From assembly GCA_025936675.1 (NCBI GenBank), contig JAICSX010000085.1, forward strand, positions 1-5,061: DNA of 5,061 nucleotides, written 5' to 3'. Each line of letters begins with the position of its first letter. Positions within the stretch are counted from its first letter, which is position 1. The stretch comes from Sphingomonas sp. (GTDB lineage Bacteria > Pseudomonadota > Alphaproteobacteria > Sphingomonadales > Sphingomonadaceae). Below, one piece after another: positions 1 to 5,061 of this stretch. Position numbers and translations under genes: made by a program. Under the pieces are notes generated by a model that made no database searches, was not told where the DNA came from, and saw only the letters and a program-made list of their open reading frames with translations.

Positions 1-823
1 CATTGATCACGTTCTTGTTGAACGCCGATCTGAAGTTGGCGTCCGATGAGGCGACCTGATCGAACGCCTTCGCATTGTCACGGAGGGAAGCGAAGAAGCC
101 CGGATCGCCCTTCAAGACGTTCATCGCGGCGGAATCGGCAGCCAGCTCCTGAAAGGCCTGCGCTTCGGCTGCCATGACGTCGTTCGACTTGGCTTGCGAA
201 GCCGCTTGCTCGAACGCCGGGAGATTGTCCGCGTAGCGCCCGAAGACGTCTCCGTTTTGCAGGATCACGCGCAGTGCGGGCTGGTGGTTCGCGAGCATCT
301 GGAACGCCGCGGCGTGATTTGCGATGACTCCGAGAACCAACGGCTGAGCCGCGAGCAGCTTGAACGCATCTGCATTCATCGCGAGCGCTTCTGTCGCCTG
401 CGTGCCAAGTGCACCGCCCCTGCTTAACTGCTGCGCGGATTGCGCGAGCATCTGCATTGCATGCGGATCGCCAGCGATCGACTTGAACGCATCGGCGTTC
501 GCCGCAAGCGCGGAGAGCGCGGATGGATTCTTTGCGAGCGCGCCAAAGTTCGGGTCGCGTGCGAGCTTCCGGAATTCCGGATTCTTGACCATCGCCTCGA
601 ACGCGTCGGTCTGCATCAGTTGCGGAACCGAGGTGTCGCCGAGCGTCACGTCATTTTCGCCGACTTGGCTCGATACGTAGCGCTGTGCTGGCGCAACAGT
701 GCCCGAGCTCGGGCCCAACGGTGGATAAACGCGGCCAAGACCATACGCACCAAGACCAACAGCGAGAACCGCTGCGCTGGTCAGAATCATTCTGCGATTA
801 TTGGTGGAAAGCGAAGTCGCCAT
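1..823 (-). CDS. Membrane-anchored or exported decapeptide-repeat protein, N-terminal part (runs off left edge)
   Basis: The frame is open from an ATG at 823 to the window edge (274 codons, no stop), so the C-terminus is missing. A Shine-Dalgarno AGGGGG (complement of 831-836) lies 7 bases before the ATG and supports this start. Residues 1-11 are polar with two arginines, and about residues 12-30 (MILTSAAVLAVGLGAYGLG) are hydrophobic. This looks like a signal anchor or a poorly cleavable signal peptide, which would place the rest in the periplasm. A Pro/Ser/Gly linker follows to about residue 70. From about 71 onward the protein is built of ten-residue units, roughly x-x-A-F-x-x-L-A-x-N/D, for example ADAFKLLAAQ, AAAFQMLANH and AQAFQELAAD. 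The F/L/M position recurs at 154, 164, 174, 184, 194, 204, 224, 234, 244, 254 and 264. I do not recognise the family. The amphipathic pattern suggests short stacked helices, which is inference. The gene is divergent from the small plus-strand gene at 1062. No function is assigned. Confidence 0.88.
   Translation of the reverse strand, partial: MATSLSTNNRRMILTSAAVLAVGLGAYGLGRVYPPLGPSSGTVAPAQRYVSSQVGENDVTLGDTSVPQLMQTDAFEAMVKNPEFRKLARDPNFGALAKNPSALSALAANADAFKSIAGDPHAMQMLAQSAQQLSRGGALGTQATEALAMNADAFKLLAAQPLVLGVIANHAAAFQMLANHQPALRVILQNGDVFGRYADNLPAFEQAASQAKSNDVMAAEAQAFQELAADSAAMNVLKGDPGFFASLRDNAKAFDQVASSDANFRSAFNKNVIN
2..613 (-). repeat. Degenerate 30-base (ten-codon) repeat array inside the left-edge gene
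   Basis: The ten-residue protein period appears in the DNA as recurring GAACGC-type blocks on the plus strand (complement GCGTTC, coding Ala-Phe), for example near 61, 212, 302, 362, 484 and 600. The spacing is a multiple of 30 or close to it. The phase is strict over residues 151-270 (about 14-373). In the earlier part (about residues 71-135) the units are nine or ten residues long and the register is shifted by one. The units are diverged from each other, so this is an old internal duplication, not a fresh tandem array. Confidence 0.75.
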
Positions 824-872
824 TTTGTTGCCCCCTGGACCAAAGCCAAGGGTTCCGATCTGGCATTCCGTT

Positions 873-894
873 AATGAAAAGTCAATGAAAGGTC
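873..894. repeat. 11-bp direct tandem repeat upstream of the decapeptide-repeat gene
   Basis: AATGAAAAGTC (873-883) is followed directly by AATGAAAGGTC (884-894), a 10 of 11 match. The period is about one helical turn, so both copies would present the same DNA face. The pair ends 50 bases before the minus-strand ATG at 823, a sensible place for a regulator site, but no regulator is known and chance cannot be excluded. Confidence 0.45.
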
Positions 895-940
895 GGTTCA
901 ACGACAGTTCGATTGAGCGCTGTTATATCATTGAAACTAC

Positions 941-955
941 AGCCGTTTTTCGGCT
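941..955. other. Short perfect inverted repeat (5-bp stem, 5-base loop)
   Basis: AGCCG and CGGCT flank TTTTT (plus strand) or AAAAA (minus strand). No T-tract follows the stem on either strand, and the element lies between two divergent starts, so it is not an intrinsic terminator. It could be an operator half-site pair or a leader hairpin, or chance. Confidence 0.3.
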
Positions 956-1061
956 CGTGTGCGCAGATTCCGCGAATCCTTCAATGCTTTTAACCATTTA
1001 GCAAAGGTCCCCCGGAAGGATGTTTCACTCAACCTCGCATCGAGGTCACGGGAGATGAGAC

Positions 1062-1337
1062 ATGCGCATGGGCCTGATTGCCATCGCAGCTTGCCTGACA
1101 GTTTCCGGCGCAGCCCATGCTGAGCCGGCGAAAGCGCCCGCTGCTCAAGCCGACCAGCCGCATTCCGAACCAGCCAAGGCTGTCGTGCTGGCGGCTGCCG
1201 AAACGGTGAAAGCGAGCAGCAGCGATGCTGCCGAGCCGACGCCGAGTCAGCCGCGGCATCGCCTGGGACGAGTGACTACGTGCCGTTGCGGCGACCCTGC
1301 ACCGGGCGACACGGTCGACGACAATCCGCGGCAGTAA
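1062..1337 (+). CDS. Small exported Ala/Pro-rich protein with a CxC motif, function unknown
   Basis: This is a 91-residue protein starting at ATG 1062. GGAG at 1051-1054, 7 bases upstream, supports that start; a second in-frame ATG lies two codons later. Residues 1-20 (MRMGLIAIAACLTVSGAAHA) form a typical Sec signal peptide with an AHA cleavage site before EPAK, so the mature protein of about 71 residues should be periplasmic or secreted. The mature part is low in complexity, rich in Ala, Pro, Glu and Lys, with EPAK occurring twice (residues 21-24 and 36-39). It then has a basic segment (RHRLGR, 65-70) and a CRC motif with cysteines at 74 and 76, and ends in an acidic/polar tail. The CxC pair could form a redox centre or bind metal, but nothing else supports either. 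The gene is divergent from the gene at 823 and converges on the CHAT gene with 10 bases between stops. No family recognised. Confidence 0.72.
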   Translation: MRMGLIAIAACLTVSGAAHAEPAKAPAAQADQPHSEPAKAVVLAAAETVKASSSDAAEPTPSQPRHRLGRVTTCRCGDPAPGDTVDDNPRQ

Positions 1338-1347
1338 TTTCCGCTTC

Positions 1348-4300
1348 TTACTTTCCTGCTGCTGCGATCTGCGGGGAGCTTAGCGGCCTGATCACCGGGA
1401 TCTCGCCGTCGCCAACCGCGGCGAACGCCGACCAATAGAATGGATGCGACGTATTCACGTCGTCCATCAGCGCCTGCTGTGACATGCGGAGCGCGGTCAC
1501 CGTCGGCGTGCCGGGCGGCGCAGAGAAGAGGCCCGTCATCAGCCGCTGAGTCGCATTGTAATCGTCCGGGACCGGCCAGTGGCTGGCGATCACCAGACGA
1601 GCGCCGGCGCCCACAAATGCACGCACGAGACCATCGAGCGCGACATCGCCGCCGGTCGACAGGCCCGCTTGCTGTGTCGCAACCGCGCTCGCTTTGCCGG
1701 CCGTATCGCAGGCGGAGAGGATCACGAGATCGGCGTCGAGGTGAAGATCGAAGATCTCCTTGAACGTCAGGAGGCCGTCCGAGCCGCTGCCCCCGAAGCT
1801 GGTGAGGAGCGCTGGCTGCGCCGGGCACTTCGCGGCGCGGGCCGTAACGACGCCGTGCGTGGCGAAATGCAGGATCCGGTACTGATCGAGGTCCCCGCGC
1901 GCCTCGAGACCGGTGTCCGTGAATTGGTCGCCGGTCACGATGTCGACTCCAGTGGGATCGAATTTCCTCAAGATCGAGCCGGCGGTCTCCAGCTCCTTGG
2001 CGGAAATCGGATGCGACCAGGACGACAGGGGCAGGAGGCAGTCGCGATCGGCTGCTGCAGGGACGATGCCCTGCGCCGTCGTCGCAGGCGGCGTGTTTTG
2101 CCCGAGCCCGAGATATTCCTTGCGGCCGGCCGACGGGCGAGCGCTGCGCAGCTGCGCGAACGAGCGCGGGCTGACGGATGTCGAGATGTCGCGATCACGG
2201 CCGAGCCACTTCACGCCGCGAAAGTCGTACGCCGCCTGATCGCTCGCTTTGGCGCGCTGCTGGTAGGCGTCGACGGACGCCTGATCCATCACCAGCAGGT
2301 TGGCAGGGAGCCGAAGCATGGCGCCGTCCGGCTCAAAGATGAGGTGCTTCACCGAGTGGATGTCGGCGTCGAACGGGCCGAATAGCTCGGTGTAGAGCTG
2401 GTGCGAAAGAGCGACATCGAACGGGTAGGTCGTCCGCTGCCCGTTCTCGATCGTCGAGATTGTCTCCCGCAGCGCCGACACCTGGTCGTCGAGTTGCTTC
2501 GCGGTTGCGTCGAGCCTGATCGCGCGCGCTGACGTCGGCGTTACCAGCATCGAGTAGACGCGATCGCCGACAATGGTCATGCGGTAATAGGCCTCACCTG
2601 GCTTCAGCACCTTCTGGAGATCGGCGAGCGAGATCGTGTCACTGGAGACGGCCCGGAAGCGCGGGAAGCTCGACAGCGCAGCCTGAGTCGTCAGCTGCTC
2701 CTTTTGGGAAGTATCGAGCGCTGCGCGAAGCACACGCGCGCGGACGGCCTCGTCGGGACTGGGCTTGGCGAGGTCCTGCAGCCGCGCAAGCTCGATGCGG
2801 GCCCGCTCCACCTGGCGAGTGAGAGTCACCGACTGGCGGAAGAGTCGCGACGCTTCGTCGGTGCCGCCGGTTAGCTCGCGCGCGAGCACCGCCTGCGTCT
2901 GTGCAAGGCCTGGCCTCACCATCAGCTGGCTGGCGGCGAAAATCTCCGCATCCGATTTCGGATCATTGCCGTTCTTGAGCAGCAGGTCGACGTATGGCCT
3001 CAAAACATTTGCGAAGCTCGGCGGCAGGTTGCTCGTGTCCGGCTGCGAGTGGACGATCTCGCTGAACATCGACTCCGCCGTCGCAAGCTGACCGCTGCGC
3101 GCGAGATAGCCGGCGAGCCGCGCCTTCGAGTTGAGCAGGACCGCCGAACCCGGATAGTTTACCTCGAGCAAATTGACGGCTTGCCGGTAGAGCCGTTCCG
3201 CCTCGACGCGATTGCCCTCTTCCTCCGCGGTTGCGGCGAGATCGCCGAAGATTTGTGCGCGCATCCACAGGATCGACGCGACCTTACCGCCCCTCACCGA
3301 GAGCAGCACGCCGTCCGCCCTGCGAAGGGCGTCTCTGGCGCCCGCTTTGTCTCCGGTGAGACGGAGCGCGGTGCCGCGGAGCTGCAACGCCTGGCCGTCG
3401 AGAATCTGCGCTTTCTCGTCGGGCAGGAGCTCGTCGCTCTGCTGACCCAATTGCTGGCCGAACTTGGAATCGGCGTTCAGGCGCTTCGAGGTCATGTCGT
3501 CGATTTCGAGCCCCGCGGCAGCAGCATTGGCGTTGCCCGACGACGCTTTCGGAAGCGCCTTGTCGAGCTCAGCAAGCGCCGCCTTCGGATCGCCCTGGTT
3601 GAGGTCGTGGATCGCTCGATAGTTGCGCAGCCGGCGGCCGACGATCGGATCCGACCCGACGAGCTCGGCGGCCTTGGAAAAGAGCGAATCGGCCTCAGCG
3701 TAGCGGCCGAGGTTCGACCGCTGCAGCGCTTCGTTAACCAGCGCTTCGGCACGGCTCGAGGCGGCCTCCGACGACGCGCTGCTAGCCGCGGCGAAGAATT
3801 CGGCAGCTTCCGCGTAGCTGCCCGAATTGTTGCGGCGATAGGCTTCGTCGAGCGCCTTGTCGGGGGCAAGTGTCCCCGCCTGGACTCGCGCAAAGGCGGC
3901 AGGGTCGCCCGCGCCCGTCGTCGCGATCGAAATCTCGCCCTTAATCGCCTGGTCGGCAACGAGGCTCCTCAGCGCCAGCTGGAGTGCGCTGTCATAGCCG
4001 CCCAAGCCTTGAGCGGCGTAGACGAAACGGCCGCGATGGACCGTGTAGGCGCGGTAGACGACGTCCGCGTCCTTGAGCTTGCACTCGGTGACGTCGACCG
4101 CGCCAAGGTCAGCGAGATTGGCTTTATGCGTGCCGGAGCAGATTGCGCGATCGGCTCGGTCCGCGGCAATTCGCTGAGCTGCCGAGCCATTGTCGCGCAG
4201 CTTGTAGATCTTGCCGACGGCGAGCGTCGCATCGCGGCAAGTGATCGAATAGCCAAGGTCGAACATGCCGGTGAGCGCCTTGTCACTGGTGAGGCTCTGC

Positions 4301-4434
4301 GCCGAGCAGAAGCTCGTCCCGGAACTGCCGATGCGCCAGCTGTCGCGCACGCTGAGGGGCGTTGCAGCCGAGGAGGGAGCGGCGCCGCTCAGCGCGGCGA
4401 CTGCGGCGATAATGGCTAATCCTGTCTTGCCCAT
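1348..4434 (-). CDS. Exported TPR-CHAT domain protein (putative caspase-like cysteine protease)
   Basis: This is a 1028-residue protein. Residues 1-24 form a Sec signal peptide (hydrophobic LAIIAAVAAL core, SAA cleavage region before TPLS), so it should act outside the cytoplasm. Residues about 25-170 are an unrecognised domain with four cysteines (43, 66, 99, 118), plausibly two disulfides. Residues about 195-465 hold TPR-like helical pairs, with motifs such as NNSGSYAEAAEFF (202-214), LGRYAEADSLFSKA (242-255) and GNRVEAERLYRQAV (407-420). A helical, probably coiled-coil segment follows at about 510-560. The C-terminal CHAT domain (about 600-1012) keeps the family motifs: HFATHG with candidate catalytic His860, LSACDT with candidate catalytic Cys909, SHWPVPD (951-957) and HPFYWSAF (997-1004). 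CHAT is a clan CD peptidase-like domain related to caspases and separase. The dyad is intact, so activity is likely but unproven, and the substrate is unknown. The start is set by the signal peptide and by GGAG 6 bases upstream. It lies 12 bases after the exoprotein gene and is probably co-transcribed with it. Confidence 0.95.
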   Translation of the reverse strand: MGKTGLAIIAAVAALSGAAPSSAATPLSVRDSWRIGSSGTSFCSAQSLTSDKALTGMFDLGYSITCRDATLAVGKIYKLRDNGSAAQRIAADRADRAICSGTHKANLADLGAVDVTECKLKDADVVYRAYTVHRGRFVYAAQGLGGYDSALQLALRSLVADQAIKGEISIATTGAGDPAAFARVQAGTLAPDKALDEAYRRNNSGSYAEAAEFFAAASSASSEAASSRAEALVNEALQRSNLGRYAEADSLFSKAAELVGSDPIVGRRLRNYRAIHDLNQGDPKAALAELDKALPKASSGNANAAAAGLEIDDMTSKRLNADSKFGQQLGQQSDELLPDEKAQILDGQALQLRGTALRLTGDKAGARDALRRADGVLLSVRGGKVASILWMRAQIFGDLAATAEEEGNRVEAERLYRQAVNLLEVNYPGSAVLLNSKARLAGYLARSGQLATAESMFSEIVHSQPDTSNLPPSFANVLRPYVDLLLKNGNDPKSDAEIFAASQLMVRPGLAQTQAVLARELTGGTDEASRLFRQSVTLTRQVERARIELARLQDLAKPSPDEAVRARVLRAALDTSQKEQLTTQAALSSFPRFRAVSSDTISLADLQKVLKPGEAYYRMTIVGDRVYSMLVTPTSARAIRLDATAKQLDDQVSALRETISTIENGQRTTYPFDVALSHQLYTELFGPFDADIHSVKHLIFEPDGAMLRLPANLLVMDQASVDAYQQRAKASDQAAYDFRGVKWLGRDRDISTSVSPRSFAQLRSARPSAGRKEYLGLGQNTPPATTAQGIVPAAADRDCLLPLSSWSHPISAKELETAGSILRKFDPTGVDIVTGDQFTDTGLEARGDLDQYRILHFATHGVVTARAAKCPAQPALLTSFGGSGSDGLLTFKEIFDLHLDADLVILSACDTAGKASAVATQQAGLSTGGDVALDGLVRAFVGAGARLVIASHWPVPDDYNATQRLMTGLFSAPPGTPTVTALRMSQQALMDDVNTSHPFYWSAFAAVGDGEIPVIRPLSSPQIAAAGK

Positions 4435-4440
4435 CTGACG

Positions 4441-4444
4441 CTCC
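4441..4444 (-). promoter_or_regulatory. Shine-Dalgarno of the CHAT gene in the 12-base intergenic gap
   Basis: GGAG on the minus strand lies 6 bases before the ATG at 4434 and just after the upstream stop (TGA, complement of 4447-4449). It fixes the CHAT start. The gap has no room for a separate promoter or terminator, so the two genes should share a transcript and may be translationally coupled. Confidence 0.8.
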
Positions 4445-4446
4445 GA

Positions 4447-5061
4447 TCAATTCGTTGTCCCAGGACCTTCGTTGAAGATATCGCTTCCGCTGGTGACTGG
4501 TTGGTCGAGCTGCGGGTTCAGCTGAACTGGACCGGTGCTGATGAGGCCAAGGGCCGCATCGACGTCGGACTGGTCGCTGTCGCTCTTACCCGATTTCTTG
4601 TCGGATTGCTCTTGCTGCTGCTGCTGGTCGACCGGGTCGGGCGGCGTGATGTCGACCGCGCTGACTACCTGCTCGATTGGACCGAGCACCGACGACGATC
4701 CCTGCGTCTCCGGTGGTGGCGCTGGCGGCGGCGGCAGCGGCGGTGGTGGTGGCGGTGGCGGCGCAGGCGGAGGCGGCGCAGGCGGTGGCGGCGGCGGTGG
4801 AGGAGGTGGCGGTGGCGGGGGTGGCGGCGGCGGAGGAGGCGGCGGCGGTGGAGGAGGAGGCGGAGGCGGCGGCGGGCGAGGAGGGGTGGGGGGGGCGGCG
4901 GGGGAGGCGGAGGCGGTGGTGGTGGTGGCGGCGGCGGAGGCGGAGGCGGTGGAGGAGGAGGCGGTGGCGGTGGCGGCGCGCATGTGGTGCTGCCGACCGG
5001 ACAGGTGTTGACCGTCGAACCTTGACTGATGTTGCCATAGGTTCGGACGGTCCCCGCGAAA
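4447..5061 (-). CDS. C-terminal end of a proline-rich exoprotein, probably filamentous haemagglutinin/adhesin type; frame break in the proline tract; N-terminus off right edge
   Basis: Two frames have to be joined. From the right edge, the frame starting at 5060 reads FAGTVRTYGNISQG, then STVNTCPVGSTTCA, then 31 consecutive prolines down to 4884. The prolines then continue only in the frame ending at TGA 4447-4449. The switch needs one extra base, for example a fifth G in the run 4883-4886. The second frame gives more prolines with rare Ala, Leu and Arg, then ETQGSSSVLGPIEQ, a QQQQQEQ run (4606-4626), a Lys/Ser/Asp-rich stretch and a tail ending NEGPGTTN. The short Gly/Ser/Thr/Asn-rich entry with two cysteines before the prolines recalls the ends of beta-helical exoproteins of the filamentous haemagglutinin family; that family call is from style and context. 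In Bordetella FhaB, a proline-rich region plus a short extreme C-terminus sits in the periplasm during two-partner secretion, and this layout is similar. The ATG at 4983 in the second frame is not a credible start. The CHAT gene follows 12 bases downstream. Confidence 0.75.
   Translation of the reverse strand, partial: FRGDRPNLWQHQSRFDGQHLSGRQHHMRAATATASSSTASASAAATTTTASASPAAPPTPPRPPPPPPPPPPPPPPPPPPPPPPPPPPPPPPPPAPPPPAPPPPPPPPLPPPPAPPPETQGSSSVLGPIEQVVSAVDITPPDPVDQQQQQEQSDKKSGKSDSDQSDVDAALGLISTGPVQLNPQLDQPVTSGSDIFNEGPGTTN
4711..4976 (-). repeat. Polyproline-coding CCN trinucleotide tract (about 89 codons)
   Basis: The minus strand is an almost unbroken run of CCG, CCA, CCT and CCC codons (NGG on the plus strand), giving about 83 prolines with a few Ala, Leu and Arg. 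Mixed third bases show that the tract is kept at the protein level and is not a pure DNA microsatellite, although the low complexity makes slippage and assembly error likely. A tract of this length would depend strongly on EF-P for translation. Confidence 0.92.
4883..4904 (+). other. G-run cluster with G-quadruplex potential, at the frame break
   Basis: Plus-strand runs of four G (4883-4886), eight G (4888-4895) and five G (4900-4904) sit within 22 bases. The eight-G run can supply two tracts, so a four-tract quadruplex motif is met. The plus strand is the template for the exoprotein gene. The place where the proline codons change frame (around 4884) is inside this cluster, which makes it the best site for a lost or gained base. 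Confidence 0.6.

Larger units (their letters stand above)
824..1061. other. Divergent intergenic region between the decapeptide-repeat gene and the small exported protein
   Basis: This 238-base stretch is clearly more AT-rich than the flanking genes and must hold the control signals of both divergent genes. It contains an 11-bp tandem repeat near the minus-strand gene and two short inverted repeats, AGCCG-TTTTT-CGGCT (941-955) and GATTC-CGC-GAATC (966-978). Shine-Dalgarno sites lie at both edges. A weak plus-strand candidate promoter is ACGACA (901-906), a 17-base spacer, then TATATC (924-929), with four matches of six in each box; I do not rely on it. No EcfG-type GGAAC-N16/17-CGTT promoter was found by eye. 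No small ORF with a good start was seen. Confidence 0.6.

Noticed and set aside
1..613. CRISPR-like array, suggested by regularly spaced similar blocks
   Set aside because: The blocks are short and diverged, lie at codon-phase 30-base spacing inside an open frame, and lack identical repeats or unique spacers.
194..874. Plus-strand open frames over 194-874
   Set aside because: They are antisense to the decapeptide-repeat gene, which has a good Shine-Dalgarno, a signal anchor and a regular repeat. The plus-strand products are irregular.
941..955. Intrinsic terminator at the AGCCG/CGGCT hairpin
   Set aside because: The stem is only five base pairs, the T's are in the loop and none follow the stem, and it lies between divergent gene starts where no transcript should end.
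1579..2385. 268-codon plus-strand open frame
   Set aside because: It lies wholly antisense to the CHAT catalytic domain, including the His860 and Cys909 codons, and its product is Arg-rich and featureless.
3049..4419. 456-codon plus-strand open frame antisense to the CHAT gene
   Set aside because: The opposite strand encodes a signal peptide, TPRs and CHAT motifs. The plus-strand product is Arg/Leu/Glu/Val-rich with no recognisable domain, the usual shadow in GC-rich DNA.
4606..4626. CTG trinucleotide run as a separate repeat element
   Set aside because: It is only a handful of units and is explained by the glutamine run in the exoprotein tail.
4447..4983. Treating the ATG at 4983 (minus strand) as the start of a complete 178-residue protein
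   Set aside because: In that frame the first part is an Ala/Thr/Ser read of the CCN tract, whereas another frame keeps proline and a plausible exoprotein sequence upstream. No convincing Shine-Dalgarno precedes it, and the gene more likely continues off the right edge.
4501..5025. Plus-strand open frames giving poly-Gly or poly-Arg proteins across the G-rich tract
   Set aside because: They are translations of the complement of the polyproline tract. The minus strand has the sensible flanks and the gene junction with CHAT.

Overview
The window is GC-rich, with strong Shine-Dalgarno sites and several Ala/Pro-rich exported proteins. The style fits an alphaproteobacterium, perhaps a sphingomonad or a rhizobial relative; this is inferred from composition and protein style and is not proven. 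No rRNA, tRNA, CRISPR array, insertion sequence or phage gene was seen.

Layout from left to right. (1) Positions 1-823, minus strand: the N-terminal 274 residues of a membrane-anchored or exported protein that runs off the left edge. Most of it is a degenerate ten-residue repeat (about xxAFxxLAxN), which I cannot assign to a known family. (2) Positions 824-1061: a 238-base divergent intergenic region with an 11-bp tandem repeat and two short inverted repeats, but no convincing promoter. (3) Positions 1062-1337, plus strand: a 91-residue exported Ala/Pro-rich protein with a CxC motif, of unknown function. (4) Positions 1348-4434, minus strand: a 1028-residue exported TPR-CHAT protein (caspase-like HetF-associated with TPRs) with an intact His-Cys dyad, ending 10 bases from the stop of the small plus-strand gene. 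(5) Positions 4447 to the right edge, minus strand: the C-terminal end of a larger exoprotein, probably of filamentous haemagglutinin/adhesin type. It has a polyproline stretch of about 89 codons followed by a Gln/Asp/Ser-rich tail. The frame changes inside the proline tract, beside a run of G's.

The exoprotein and the CHAT protein are read in the same direction with only 12 bases between them, and the CHAT Shine-Dalgarno lies in that gap, so they almost certainly form one transcription unit. The most interesting reading is an adhesin with a periplasm-spanning proline-rich C-terminal region, coupled to a secreted caspase-like protease that could process or regulate it. The layout recalls the FhaB prodomain and its periplasmic proteases in Bordetella, but with a different protease class. 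The functional link is inference from gene order and predicted localisation.
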